A DNA stretch of 64,000 nt from Planctomycetota bacterium (GCA_029552545.1 JAKPDO010000051.1:1-64000); one strand, 5' to 3'; positions 43,433 through 52,802 are shown, counted from the stretch's first letter. Made by a program: numbers and translations. Notes: generated by a model from the letters alone, not told the origin.

Positions 43433-45256
43433 ATGTGCGGGATTGCCGGATTCAACTGGCAGGAGCGTGAGCGAATTGAGGCGATGGCGGCCGGCCTGTC
43501 GCACCGGGGGCCGGACCAGGAGGGGTTTTTTGTCGGAGAGGGGGTCAGTCTCGGGCATAAGCGTCTTTCGATATTGGATTTGAGCGAGCACGGACGCCAG
43601 CCGATGTTCAGCGAGGATGAGCGGGCGGCGGTGGTGTACAACGGAGAGATTTTCAATTTTGAATTGCTTCGGCGTCAACTGGAGGCGTGCGGGCACCGGT
43701 TTGTCTCCCGCAGCGATACGGAAGTGCTCGTTCACGGATATGAGCAGTGGGGCCGGGGGATTCTGGAGCGGCTGAACGGGCAGTTTGCGTTCTGCATCTG
43801 GGACCGAAACGAACGGATTTTTTTTCTGGCGCGGGATCGATTCGGCATCAAGCCGCTGTATTACTGGAATGACGGAAAGCGGTTTGCTTTCGGGTCGGAA
43901 ATGAAGACGATTCTGGCGGCGGGTGCCCCGCGGGAACTGGATTTGGAATCCTTGAATCATTACTGGTATTTCGGCTATATGCCGACGGGACGGACGATTT
44001 TTAAGGGGGTTTCTCAGCTGCCGCCGGCGTCTTTTCTGATTTATGATTTGGAAAAAGGGGAGGTTCTCTCGAGCGGACAATACTGGCGGCTGTCTTTTGC
44101 CCGACGGGAGTTTCGAAGCGAGCAGGAGGCCGCCGAGCAGCTGGCCGAAAAGCTCGAAGAGAGTGTGCGGATGCAGATGGTCAGCGATGTGCCGGTGGGG
44201 GCCTTCCTGTCGGGCGGTCTGGACAGTTCGATTCTCACGGGGCTGATGCGGCGGCACACGGATAACCTGAATACATTTTCCATTCGTTTTGACCGTCCGG
44301 ATTTCAATGAATCGCGGTATGCCCAGGCGGTTTCAGAGTTTTTCGGCACGGAGCATTATGAGATCCAGTTTGACGCGCATCATGTGCTGGAGCTGATGGA
44401 GCGTCTGCCCGTTCATTATGATGAGCCGTTTGCGGACCCATCGATGATTCCAACCTGGCTGGTCTGTTCCGTGGCCCGACAGCACGTCACGGTCAGTTTG
44501 TCGGGGACGGGCGGGGATGAGCTGTTCGCCGGCTATCCGCGGTATCGCCAGTTTCTCCTGCTGAAACGTCTGAATCGCCTTCCGAAAACCGCTCGGCGTC
44601 TTTTGGATGCAGCGGCGGCCGGTGTGGGACGTCTGAGCCGGCAGGACCAGTGGAATAAGCTGCGGTGTTTTCTGGAGGAGCGTCTGCCGGATTCGGTTTT
44701 GTATCCGATGCTGCTGAGTTTTATGTTTCGAACGCCGCAGGAAGCCGAACGGGCCTTCTGTGATTTTGAGCGGACGGCGGGGCTGTTCTGCACCGGCAGC
44801 GATTTGGAGAATCTGCTGGCGTATGACCTGCAGGAGTATCTGCCGAACGATCTGCTGGTGAAGGAGGACCGGGCTTCCATGGCCTTTGGGCTGGAGGTGC
44901 GGGTGCCGTTTCTGGACCATTCGTTTGCCGAGTTTGCCTGCGGGCTGAAGCCGGAGTGGAAGCTGCGGGGCGGGTGTTCCAAGTATCTTTTGAAGAAGGC
45001 CTTCCGTTCTTTTCTGCCGCCGATGGTGATTCGGCGCAGAAAACAGGGCTTTGGGGTGCCGCTGGTGCATTATTTTCGAAAAGAATTAAAATCCGCGGCG
45101 GAGGAGATTTTGTTTTCTTCGGGCGCGGAGGGGTTTTATGAGCGGGCTTTTGTGGAGGAGATGTGGCGGCTGCATCAGAGCGGCCGGTCGGATTATTCGC
45201 GGATTATCTGGGCGGTGATGATGTTTGTTCTTTGGCATCAGCGCTGGATGCAATAA
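43433..45256 (+). CDS. asnB: Asparagine synthase (glutamine-hydrolysing)-type amidotransferase
   Basis: 607 aa. The N-terminal class II glutaminase begins MCGIAGF with catalytic Cys2, then LSHRGPDQEG and YNGEIFN. The C-terminal synthetase has the ATP-binding loop FLSGGLDSSIL and SGTGGDELFAGYPRY. In polysaccharide clusters such proteins may amidate uronic acids or amino sugars rather than make asparagine. The last 53 bases overlap the convergent glycosyltransferase gene. Confidence 0.93.
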   Translation: MCGIAGFNWQERERIEAMAAGLSHRGPDQEGFFVGEGVSLGHKRLSILDLSEHGRQPMFSEDERAAVVYNGEIFNFELLRRQLEACGHRFVSRSDTEVLVHGYEQWGRGILERLNGQFAFCIWDRNERIFFLARDRFGIKPLYYWNDGKRFAFGSEMKTILAAGAPRELDLESLNHYWYFGYMPTGRTIFKGVSQLPPASFLIYDLEKGEVLSSGQYWRLSFARREFRSEQEAAEQLAEKLEESVRMQMVSDVPVGAFLSGGLDSSILTGLMRRHTDNLNTFSIRFDRPDFNESRYAQAVSEFFGTEHYEIQFDAHHVLELMERLPVHYDEPFADPSMIPTWLVCSVARQHVTVSLSGTGGDELFAGYPRYRQFLLLKRLNRLPKTARRLLDAAAAGVGRLSRQDQWNKLRCFLEERLPDSVLYPMLLSFMFRTPQEAERAFCDFERTAGLFCTGSDLENLLAYDLQEYLPNDLLVKEDRASMAFGLEVRVPFLDHSFAEFACGLKPEWKLRGGCSKYLLKKAFRSFLPPMVIRRRKQGFGVPLVHYFRKELKSAAEEILFSSGAEGFYERAFVEEMWRLHQSGRSDYSRIIWAVMMFVLWHQRWMQ

Positions 45257-46265
45257 GCCGAAAGATTTCCGCCAGCCGTTCGGTGAGAATCTCAATCGAA
45301 AAGAATTGTTCCACGACCCGCCGTCCGGCCCGGCCCATGGCCTGCCGAAGGGAGGGATTCCGATACAGGACTTCGAGGGCGTCGTACCATTCGTCCGGGG
45401 TTTGTGGGGCTAATCCGACATCGCCTTTTTCGAGGACCTGACGGTTCATTCCGACGGGGGAGACCACAGCCGGCAGCCCCGTCGCCATATATTGAAGCAT
45501 CTTGAAACTGCATTTGCCGCGCGTCCAGGGGTCATCCGGAAGGGGCATCAGGCCGACCGTCATGCGGTGAAGCAGGCGGCTTTCGTCCGCGGGGTTCCAG
45601 AAATGAAAGTCAATCCGTTCGGGTGGAATCCGGTCGGATTTCCAGGGCTCATTGGAAATCAGCATCAGGCGGCTGTCCGGATGTGCATCCAGAAAGCGAC
45701 GGAGAATCGGCTCAATGGGGCGCAGGTATTTGTAGTTGGAGCGCAGTCCCGTCCAGCCGATGACGAACGGCTCGTTGGGTTCGTCGGGTGCCGGCTTCGG
45801 GGTATAGCGTTGGGTATCAATGCCGGTCGGCACAACGAAAATGGTCCGGCAGTATCGGCTGTAGTAATCGGCCAGATAATCATTGCCGGCGATGACGGCA
45901 TCCATTCCGCGTGCAATCCAGGGCTGGCCGATGCGTCCGAGCGGAGGGCTCAGCCAAATGGCGTCATCCACATCGAAGATGCGCGGGCGTTTGAGAAGCC
46001 GCTCGAAGGTGGCATAGCCCTGAACCAGCTCCCGGCTGAGCCAGATGATATCCGCGCTGCGTGAGCGGAAAAGGGCCGGAATGCGAGCAGCCATTTTGAA
46101 AGGGCTGGGCAGTCCGCAGCTTTCCCCCCAGCGGGGGATATGCTCCGTGACGCAGATGCCGAAACGGCTCAGCGGCTGAATATACTGGCGGACCCGGAAG
46201 CGGGTGGAAGGGGTGTTCAATCCGCCGGTGAGAGCAGCAATTTGAAGGGTGGATTGTTCAGTCAT
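45204..46265 (-). CDS. Glycosyltransferase family 4-like
   Basis: 353 aa from the ATG at 46265 (MTEQSTLQIAALTGG). NTPSTRFRVRQYIQPL, RIFDVDDAIWLSPP, VPTGIDTQRYTP and FVIGWTGLRSNYKYL define the two-domain fold. The C-terminal SFKMLQYMATGLPAVVSPVG replaces the usual E-x7-E region. It overlaps the upstream GT2 gene by 8 bases and runs 53 bases into asnB on the other strand. It is the last gene of the dxr-rseP-glycosyltransferase run. Confidence 0.86.
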   Translation of the reverse strand: MTEQSTLQIAALTGGLNTPSTRFRVRQYIQPLSRFGICVTEHIPRWGESCGLPSPFKMAARIPALFRSRSADIIWLSRELVQGYATFERLLKRPRIFDVDDAIWLSPPLGRIGQPWIARGMDAVIAGNDYLADYYSRYCRTIFVVPTGIDTQRYTPKPAPDEPNEPFVIGWTGLRSNYKYLRPIEPILRRFLDAHPDSRLMLISNEPWKSDRIPPERIDFHFWNPADESRLLHRMTVGLMPLPDDPWTRGKCSFKMLQYMATGLPAVVSPVGMNRQVLEKGDVGLAPQTPDEWYDALEVLYRNPSLRQAMGRAGRRVVEQFFSIEILTERLAEIFRLIASSADAKEQTSSPPR

Positions 46266-47262
46266 AGCGGGTGTATCCGGATAAAGGCGGCGGTTTGCGG
46301 ACAACCCGTCGGCGAAGTCCCATCTTGCGGACAACAAATGAAAGACCGCGGCAGCCGACGGCGGTCAGAGAAGGAAAGACGGTCAGCAGCGTATATTGCA
46401 GGCGGACGCAGACGGGCAGCAGGGCGGCAAAGTCATTCAGCAGGCGGCGAATCTCCCGGGCCTGCGAGGGGTCAAAGAGCAGGGCCCGCATCCAGCGGCG
46501 CAGGAGAAAGACCGCCAGCGGACGAAAGGCATCCAGCCGGTGGTGTTCAGCCGAGAGATGCAGATGACGGGAAATCAGCTCGCGGAATAAATGTGGAGAA
46601 TGAAAACGAACAGAGATATGTTCCCCCGCCTGGAGGTGATGGACAGCCAGCGGTTGTGCAATATATCCGATCGGCGGCTCAAGATAAGCGATTCGGAGCC
46701 ATAAATCCAAATCGTTAAAGCGTTTCTGTTCGGGTCGGAAGAGGCCGGCCTTTTCGAGCAAATTTCGGCGGATGAGCATCGTATCCGTATGGCCGGTGAG
46801 GTCTTTGGCGTAGGTTTTGAGATAATCGGGGCTGATTTGTCCGCCGTTTAGGACTGCAAGAATGCGCTGTTCCGGGAGGGCGGGGGCCTGCCGTCCGCTT
46901 TCGCAAAGGCATTCAATATAGTTGCCGCAAGTCCATTGCAGCTGGGGGTGTCGGCGGAGCAGGTCGGTCTGCACAGCCAGCTTGTCCGGCAGCCATTCGT
47001 CATCGGCATCCAGAAAGGCAATCCATTCGCCCGAGGCCGCCCGGATGCCGGTATTGCGGGCGGCGCCGGGGCCCCGATTGTCCTGACGGATACAGCGGAT
47101 TTTTTCCCCGTAGGTCTGCGCAACCTCCGCCGTCCGGTCGGTCGAGCCGTCGTCCACCACGATGATTTCGTCGGCCGGACGGCTCTGGGCCAGCACACTG
47201 TCAATGGCTCGGCCCAAATACCGTTCATTGTTGTAAGCCGGAATGATTACACTGATCGTCAT
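46258..47262 (-). CDS. Glycosyltransferase family 2
   Basis: 334 aa from the ATG at 47262, with GGGAG 7 bases upstream. TISVIIPAYNNERYLGRAID, VVDDGSTDRT and FLDADDEWLPDKL give the GT-A core and DxD-type site. It is a paralogue of the gene at 48281-49327: both share GEWIAFLDADDEWLPD, TDTMLIRR and DLWLRIAYL. Its start overlaps the stop of the middle GT2 gene by ATGA. Confidence 0.92.
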   Translation of the reverse strand: MTISVIIPAYNNERYLGRAIDSVLAQSRPADEIIVVDDGSTDRTAEVAQTYGEKIRCIRQDNRGPGAARNTGIRAASGEWIAFLDADDEWLPDKLAVQTDLLRRHPQLQWTCGNYIECLCESGRQAPALPEQRILAVLNGGQISPDYLKTYAKDLTGHTDTMLIRRNLLEKAGLFRPEQKRFNDLDLWLRIAYLEPPIGYIAQPLAVHHLQAGEHISVRFHSPHLFRELISRHLHLSAEHHRLDAFRPLAVFLLRRWMRALLFDPSQAREIRRLLNDFAALLPVCVRLQYTLLTVFPSLTAVGCRGLSFVVRKMGLRRRVVRKPPPLSGYTRYD

Positions 47263-48284
47263 AAGGGCTCCCGGGTTTGTTCCGGGTCTCGAATCGGTTT
47301 TCCCGTCAGCTTCCGCCAGAAGCGCTGAATCGGCGGTCGAATATACAATCCGCCGAACCGCTTGAAAAGAACCCAGTATTTCAGCAGCGGGCTGAACACA
47401 ATCTGGACTCGGCAGAGCCGATAGAGGCCTTTGAATTGCCGGGCATCCGGAAAACGCTCCAGCAATTCTGCGGCGGTTTTTCGAAATCCGTTTCGGGCCT
47501 GATGATGGGCGGTCCGCAGCGCCAGATAACAGAGCACGTCCTCCGCCAGCTTCTTTTTCTCCGGAGGGCACCAGTCCAGCAGCAGGGAGGGGTTCCGGAG
47601 AATCGGAGCGACGGCCCGGGAGATGTCATTGGACAGGGCGCTGTCCTGCCGATTGTGCCGCACGGAGACAGCGGGAAGAATCAGGAAGGGTTCATTAAAA
47701 ACCAGCCGGGCGAAAAAGACGGTGTCTTCGCCGAAGGTGCATTTGTTTTCCGTATAAAAGCCGCCGTATTTGCGGGCGATGTCGGTGCGGAGGATGGTTG
47801 TGCCCACGTGAAAGAACATCATCAGGGCCTCCGCCAGCGGGGCGGGCTCGCAGCCGGTGAGCTGATGGAGTCCGGGTTTGACGCCGCGCCTGTGCCAGTA
47901 GCCGGTCATTTCGATTTGCCGCGGCCATTCTTCGTACATCGTGCCTGCGAAAGAAGCCGTCGGCCGGCTTTCGAGCGCCGCAATCCCGTTTTCCAGATAA
48001 TCGGGGTACCACTGGTCGTCGGCGTCCAGAAAGGCGAGGTAGGGGGCTTGTGCGGCTTCGATGCCCCGATTGCGGGCGGCGCCGGGGCCCTGATTGTCCT
48101 GACGAATCAGGAAAATTCGGGAATCGTTCAGCTGCTGAACGCGCTGAGCGCCGTGGTCTGTGGAGCCGTCGTCCACCACAATCAGCCGCCAGTGGGGGTA
48201 GGTCTGCTGCTGGACGGAGCGGACGGCCCGGAGAATCGTCCGTTCCTTGTTGTACAGCGGGATGATAACATCCACCGGTTTCAT
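47259..48284 (-). CDS. Glycosyltransferase family 2
   Basis: 341 aa. VDVIIPLYNKERTILRAV, VVDDGSTDHG, RQDNQGPGAARNRGIEAA and FLDADDQWYPDYL are the GT2 core. The C-terminal half (GFYTENKCTFGEDTVFFARL) holds the expected catalytic-base region. It is more divergent than the two flanking paralogues and is coupled on both sides by 4-base overlaps. Confidence 0.92.
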   Translation of the reverse strand: MKPVDVIIPLYNKERTILRAVRSVQQQTYPHWRLIVVDDGSTDHGAQRVQQLNDSRIFLIRQDNQGPGAARNRGIEAAQAPYLAFLDADDQWYPDYLENGIAALESRPTASFAGTMYEEWPRQIEMTGYWHRRGVKPGLHQLTGCEPAPLAEALMMFFHVGTTILRTDIARKYGGFYTENKCTFGEDTVFFARLVFNEPFLILPAVSVRHNRQDSALSNDISRAVAPILRNPSLLLDWCPPEKKKLAEDVLCYLALRTAHHQARNGFRKTAAELLERFPDARQFKGLYRLCRVQIVFSPLLKYWVLFKRFGGLYIRPPIQRFWRKLTGKPIRDPEQTREPL

Positions 48285-49327
48285 TCGGCCGGGTTCTCCT
48301 TACGTTTCCGCCAATATTCCTTTATGTGATTATACAGCGTTGCCGTCCGCGGGCAAAAGGAGGAGATGTACAGTTTGCGGAAAGAAGAGGCGGAAAAGAG
48401 ACTTCGATATTTGTTCAGCAGGAATCGGACCTGCTTTCCGTCGCCTTCCCGGAGGCGCTGTCCGAGCCACCAGCCGAGCATTGCCGCCGCACAGGGGCGA
48501 AACGGCTCGAGCATCCCGGCCTGCTGGGCCAGTTCGAAATGCCGCCGGAGAAATTGGTCAATATGGTCCGGCTGACGATGAGCCTTCAGGATGCTTCCCT
48601 CTGTGTCCAGGTGATAGACCGCCAGCGGTTCAAAGACATACCCGAGCGGCTGGCGGAGATAGGCAATCCGCAGCCACAGGTCCACGTCGTTAATTCGTTT
48701 TTGACCGACCCGGAACAAGCCGGCCTTCAGCAGAATCTCCCGCCGAATCAGCATCGTATCCGTGCAGCCCATTGCGCTGTGCTGATGAGCGGAGAAATAG
48801 CTGTCGAAGACGGGCTGTCCGTTCAGGAGTCTCAACAGGGCGTCTTGTCGAGGTAGGGGCAAATCGAGTGTCCGTTGATGTCCGCGCCGGCATCGGCATC
48901 GGTAGAAATTGCCGGTTACCCAGTTGAGAAAAGGATACTGCTGAAGCAGCCGCACCTGAAGGGCCAGCCGGTCGGGGAGCCATTCATCATCGGCATCGAG
49001 AAAGGCGATCCATTCTCCCGAAGCCGCCAGAATGCCGGCGTTGCGGGCGGCACTGGCGCCCTGATTGTCCTGACGGATATATCGAATGTTGCCGCCGCAG
49101 GATTGGACGGCCTGGCGGGTGCCGTCGGTGGAGCCGTCATCCACTATGATAATCTCCTGTGGCGGGAGGGTTTGAGCCAAAACGCTGTCAATCGCCCGCC
49201 GAATAAACGCTTCGGAGTTGTAGGCCGGAATGATGACGCTGATACCGCCCGCAGGGGCCGGAACGCTCCGAGCGCCTGTCTGTTCCGACGGCTGGTTCGG
49301 CTGCGGACTGGCGTTTCGTTCGACCAT
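48281..49327 (-). CDS. Glycosyltransferase family 2
   Basis: 348 aa. A ~25-residue polar N-terminal extension precedes ISVIIPAYNSEAFIRRAID. IVDDGSTDGT and FLDADDEWLPDRL follow. It is closely related to the gene at 46258-47262, so one arose by duplication with the third GT2 gene now lying between them. No clear ribosome site is seen before its ATG. It starts 6 bases after rseP ends and probably depends on coupling. Confidence 0.91.
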   Translation of the reverse strand: MVERNASPQPNQPSEQTGARSVPAPAGGISVIIPAYNSEAFIRRAIDSVLAQTLPPQEIIIVDDGSTDGTRQAVQSCGGNIRYIRQDNQGASAARNAGILAASGEWIAFLDADDEWLPDRLALQVRLLQQYPFLNWVTGNFYRCRCRRGHQRTLDLPLPRQDALLRLLNGQPVFDSYFSAHQHSAMGCTDTMLIRREILLKAGLFRVGQKRINDVDLWLRIAYLRQPLGYVFEPLAVYHLDTEGSILKAHRQPDHIDQFLRRHFELAQQAGMLEPFRPCAAAMLGWWLGQRLREGDGKQVRFLLNKYRSLFSASSFRKLYISSFCPRTATLYNHIKEYWRKRKENPAE

Positions 49328-49333
49328 TCGGCA

Positions 49334-51577
49334 TCAGGAACCAAAAAAGATTCGATGAATGTCGTTGTAGGTTATCCACAAAAAGACGGCCAGCAGAAAG
49401 ACCACACCGGCGTAGGTTATACCGGCCTGGACTTTTTCGGGTATCGGGCTGCCTTTGATTTTTTCAATCAGCAGAAAGAGGATGACGCCTCCGTCCACAA
49501 CGGGAATCGGCAGCAGGTTCATCACGGCGATGCAGGCGCTGATCAGGCCCATGAAGTAAAGGAATTTGATAAAGGATTCCTGAGCGACCTGATAACTGAT
49601 GGACAGAATGCCCACCGGTCCGCTCAGGGCGGAGGTCGGCACATCGCGTGTGAACAGTCCTTTGAGGGTCAGATAGGTCGTGGCGATAAAATACCAGGTT
49701 TTTTTGGCGCCCATGGCTACGGCCTTGGCGGGGTTGGAGGTCTTGGCCTTTTCTTCCAGCAGCGTCAGCGGAATCGGACGGGTGGTTTCGCTCCAGACGT
49801 GCATCAGGCCTTCGATGTTCGGAATCAGCAGAGCGGCGGAGCCGGCCTCCGTTTCCGAAAGCCGATAATCGATGCCGATTTGCTGGCCGGCGTTTCGGTG
49901 GAAAATCTCTGCGATTTCATAGAAGTTTTTGACCGGCTGTCCGTCCACGCGTTCAATCCGTGCCCCGCGCGGAATCGGCAGGGCATCGACGGAAACGGTG
50001 TCGAGGGTCTGGGCCACAACGGGGTTTTCCATATCAAAACGTAAAGAAATACCCAGCCAAAGGCGGTTCTTTGTGCCGGGCTGAACGGTGGGACGAGTGC
50101 TGATGTCCACGATGCGGTTTTGTCCGTCGGAGTCGGTTCGAAGCACCTTGACGGAAAGGGTTTTGTCTTTGTGATTTTCTATGGCCTGTCTGTATTCCGC
50201 GAAGGTGGGGCAGAAACAGTCGGCGACTTGAAGGAGGATGTCTCCTTTTTTAAATGGGTTCGGCTGCATTTCTTTTTGGACCGGCCTGCGAAGAACCGCT
50301 GTAGAAAACCGCTGGAGGATTCGCTGCAGGAATCCTTCTGAGGAGGTCGGTTCAAAGACCTGCTCCACCTGAAGTCGGGGGATAAGAGAGTAGAAATTCG
50401 CCAGGTCATATTCTTTGCGGAAATTCGGGTAGAGGATTTTGGGTTCGAGGGGGATGGCGACTGTGGTTAACGGTTCGCCGGGTTTGGCCCCTTTGCGCTG
50501 GACGGTCAGATTCACTTCCGGTTTCACGGAGCGGCGGATTGCTTCTTTGAGCTCCCAGGATGTTTTGACGCTTTTTCCGTCTACGGCCAGGATGACATCG
50601 CCGGGTTCAAAGCCGGACTCAGTCAGCTGCTGTTTCCATTCGGGTTCCTCCCAGTCGGGGATTTCGAGCGTGGAGGCCGGTTCGATGCCGAATTGGCGCA
50701 GCCGCTGTGTATCGGCGGCGGCCAATTCGGAGACGGCTTTGAGCCGTTCGACCCGGCCGTCCGGATGGCGCACGGTGAAGGTGGTCGTTTCGCCTTTGGG
50801 GCCCAGGGCGGCGGCCAGCGAAATCATCGAGAAATCGACAAAATCTCCGACAAAAGATTTGCCGTTGACGGCGATGATGCGGTCCCCGGGGCGAAATCCG
50901 GCGGCTTCGGCGGGAGAATTGGGCACAACGCCCCCGACGACGGCGGGCTGCTGGTCAAGTCCATGCAGGTACAGGCCCATAAAGAGAATGACGGCGCTGA
51001 GGACATTGAACAAAACGCCCGCCGCTACCACGCAGATGCGGATCCAGATAGGGCGATTGGCAAAGGAGCGGGGGTCGTCGGTTTTTTCTGCGGTTCCGGA
51101 GTCGGACTGGCCGAGCATCTTGACAAATCCGCCGAAGGGAATCAGGCCCAGCCAGTATTCCGTTTCAGAGTCGCCTTCCTGCAGGGTCTCTTCGATGTTT
51201 TTTCGCGGGAAAAGACGGATGCGAAACCCTTTTTTCAGTTTCCGTATGGAAAGAATGGTCGGCGGAAACCCGATGGAAAAGGCCTCGACTTTGATGCCGC
51301 CGAGTTTGGCAACCAGGAAATGTCCTAATTCGTGGACGAAGATGACGCCGCCGAATCCGAGCAGGACCAGAGCGGTTGTTCCGGCAATGCCGGGGGCACG
51401 CAGGATAAAGGCAATAACAGCGGCCACGATTGCCAGCGCCGCGGCCAGGTCCAGCAGGTTGCTCAAACGGCTCTGCGGCGGCTGCGGAGAACCTTTCGTT
51501 TCTCCGGACACGGCGGAAGCGGAAGAGCAGGCAGCAGAGTCGGACGGTTCAGGAACAGAAAGCGGTTGGTCGGTCAT
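49334..51577 (-). CDS. rseP: Site-2 protease (RseP-like, M50) with several PDZ-like domains
   Basis: 747 aa, well above the ~450 of E. coli RseP. An extra N-terminal hydrophobic helix (~43-62) precedes the zinc site VHELGHFLVAK (HExxH, 82-86). NLLPIPVVDGG near residue 700 supplies the third ligand. Between them are up to four PDZ-like modules: PAEAAGFRPGDRIIAVNG, ESGFEPGDVILAVDG, NPFKKGDILLQV and IPRGARIERVDG. RseP-type enzymes cut membrane-bound anti-sigma factors and signal-peptide remnants. The start overlaps the dxr stop by one base. Confidence 0.92.
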   Translation of the reverse strand: MTDQPLSVPEPSDSAACSSASAVSGETKGSPQPPQSRLSNLLDLAAALAIVAAVIAFILRAPGIAGTTALVLLGFGGVIFVHELGHFLVAKLGGIKVEAFSIGFPPTILSIRKLKKGFRIRLFPRKNIEETLQEGDSETEYWLGLIPFGGFVKMLGQSDSGTAEKTDDPRSFANRPIWIRICVVAAGVLFNVLSAVILFMGLYLHGLDQQPAVVGGVVPNSPAEAAGFRPGDRIIAVNGKSFVGDFVDFSMISLAAALGPKGETTTFTVRHPDGRVERLKAVSELAAADTQRLRQFGIEPASTLEIPDWEEPEWKQQLTESGFEPGDVILAVDGKSVKTSWELKEAIRRSVKPEVNLTVQRKGAKPGEPLTTVAIPLEPKILYPNFRKEYDLANFYSLIPRLQVEQVFEPTSSEGFLQRILQRFSTAVLRRPVQKEMQPNPFKKGDILLQVADCFCPTFAEYRQAIENHKDKTLSVKVLRTDSDGQNRIVDISTRPTVQPGTKNRLWLGISLRFDMENPVVAQTLDTVSVDALPIPRGARIERVDGQPVKNFYEIAEIFHRNAGQQIGIDYRLSETEAGSAALLIPNIEGLMHVWSETTRPIPLTLLEEKAKTSNPAKAVAMGAKKTWYFIATTYLTLKGLFTRDVPTSALSGPVGILSISYQVAQESFIKFLYFMGLISACIAVMNLLPIPVVDGGVILFLLIEKIKGSPIPEKVQAGITYAGVVFLLAVFLWITYNDIHRIFFGS

Positions 51578-52764
51578 TATCGGTTTTCCTTTTGAGAAGT
51601 CAGTACGGTTCTGTGTTCGAGATTCCGATGGACCTCCTGCCGGGCCCAGCGGTCGATTTCAAGGAGGGCCTCCAGGGACAGATGGGTTTGAACGGAATGA
51701 TTTTGCAGACACTGTTCAATCAGTTCGATGATTCTGCCGAAGGGGATTCTGCCTTCCAGAAAGGCGGCGACGGCCTCTTCGTTAGCGGCGTTGAAAACCA
51801 CCGGTGCCGAACCGCCCAGCCGGGCCGCTTCATAGCCGACTGCCAGAGCGCGGAACCGGTTCAGGTCCGGCGCCTCAAAGGTGAGCCGGCCGAGCGTTTC
51901 CAGCTGAAGGCCTTTGGAAAGGCCCGGTTTTCGCTGCGGATAGGTGAGGGCATACTGAATCGGGGTTTTCATATCCGGTGTGCCCATCTGGGCCATCACG
52001 GAGCCGTCGATGAACTCAACCATTGAATGGATGACCGATTCCGGATGAATCAGCACATCAATTTTGTCCACAGGCAGGCCGAACAGCCATCGGGCCTCCA
52101 TCACCTCCAGGGCCTTGTTGACCATAGTGGCCGAATCGACGGTAATTTTGGGTCCCATCCGCCAGGTCGGATGAGCCAGGGCCTGGGCGGCGGTCGCCTG
52201 CTCGATTTCTTCCGGCCGGCTGCGCAGGAAGGGCCCGCCCGAGGCGGTCAGGACAATCCGGCGGACTTCTTCCGGGCGGCCTGCCTGAAGGGCCTGGAAG
52301 ACGGCGGAGTGTTCGCTGTCAATCGGCAGGATTTCCGCGCCGCCGGCGGCTGCCTGGCGGGTGAGCAGTTCGCCGGCAATCACCAGCGGCTCTTTGTTGG
52401 CGATTGCCAGGCGTTTTCCCGCTTGGGCGGCTGCCAGCAGGGCCGGCAGTCCCGCCGCACCGACCACGGCACAGAGGATAATGTCGATATCTTCCTGCGA
52501 GGCAATCTCGGTGAGGGCTTCGGGTCCCAGAAGAATCTGTCCCCGGAAACCGTCCAGAGCGGGAATGTTTCCTTTTGAAAAATCCGGATGGGTGACGGCG
52601 GCGATTTGGGGCTGAAAGCGCCGGACCTGCTCAGCCAGAAGGTCGATTCGGCTGTGGGTGGTCAGTGCCGCCACCTCGTACTCCGGCCCCAGGGCCGCCA
52701 GGACCTGCAGAGCATTCTGGCCGATTGAGCCGGTCGAACCTAAAATTGCAACACGTTTACCCAT
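51577..52764 (-). CDS. dxr: 1-deoxy-D-xylulose 5-phosphate reductoisomerase
   Basis: 395 aa. It catalyses the second step of the MEP isoprenoid pathway. NADPH site GSTGSIGQNAL near the N-terminus; AIANKEPLVIAG and PIDSEHSAVFQAL are active-site segments, with ASGGPFL and HPESVIHSMVEF further on. The dxr-rseP pairing is widespread in bacteria. Here it extends into four glycosyltransferase genes, which suggests shared control of lipid-carrier supply and glycan assembly (inference). Confidence 0.97.
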   Translation of the reverse strand: MGKRVAILGSTGSIGQNALQVLAALGPEYEVAALTTHSRIDLLAEQVRRFQPQIAAVTHPDFSKGNIPALDGFRGQILLGPEALTEIASQEDIDIILCAVVGAAGLPALLAAAQAGKRLAIANKEPLVIAGELLTRQAAAGGAEILPIDSEHSAVFQALQAGRPEEVRRIVLTASGGPFLRSRPEEIEQATAAQALAHPTWRMGPKITVDSATMVNKALEVMEARWLFGLPVDKIDVLIHPESVIHSMVEFIDGSVMAQMGTPDMKTPIQYALTYPQRKPGLSKGLQLETLGRLTFEAPDLNRFRALAVGYEAARLGGSAPVVFNAANEEAVAAFLEGRIPFGRIIELIEQCLQNHSVQTHLSLEALLEIDRWARQEVHRNLEHRTVLTSQKENR

Positions 52765-52773
52765 AAACCAGTC

Positions 52774-52802
52774 AGTATCTCAAAATATACAAACCGCGTC
52801 AA
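52774..52802 (-). promoter_or_regulatory. Sigma-70-type promoter for the dxr-rseP-glycosyltransferase run
   Basis: Minus strand TTGACG (52802-52797), 17 bases, GATACT (52779-52774). The start is predicted near 52767, only about 3 bases before the dxr ATG, so the message would be nearly leaderless. No ribosome site is present. Confidence 0.5.
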
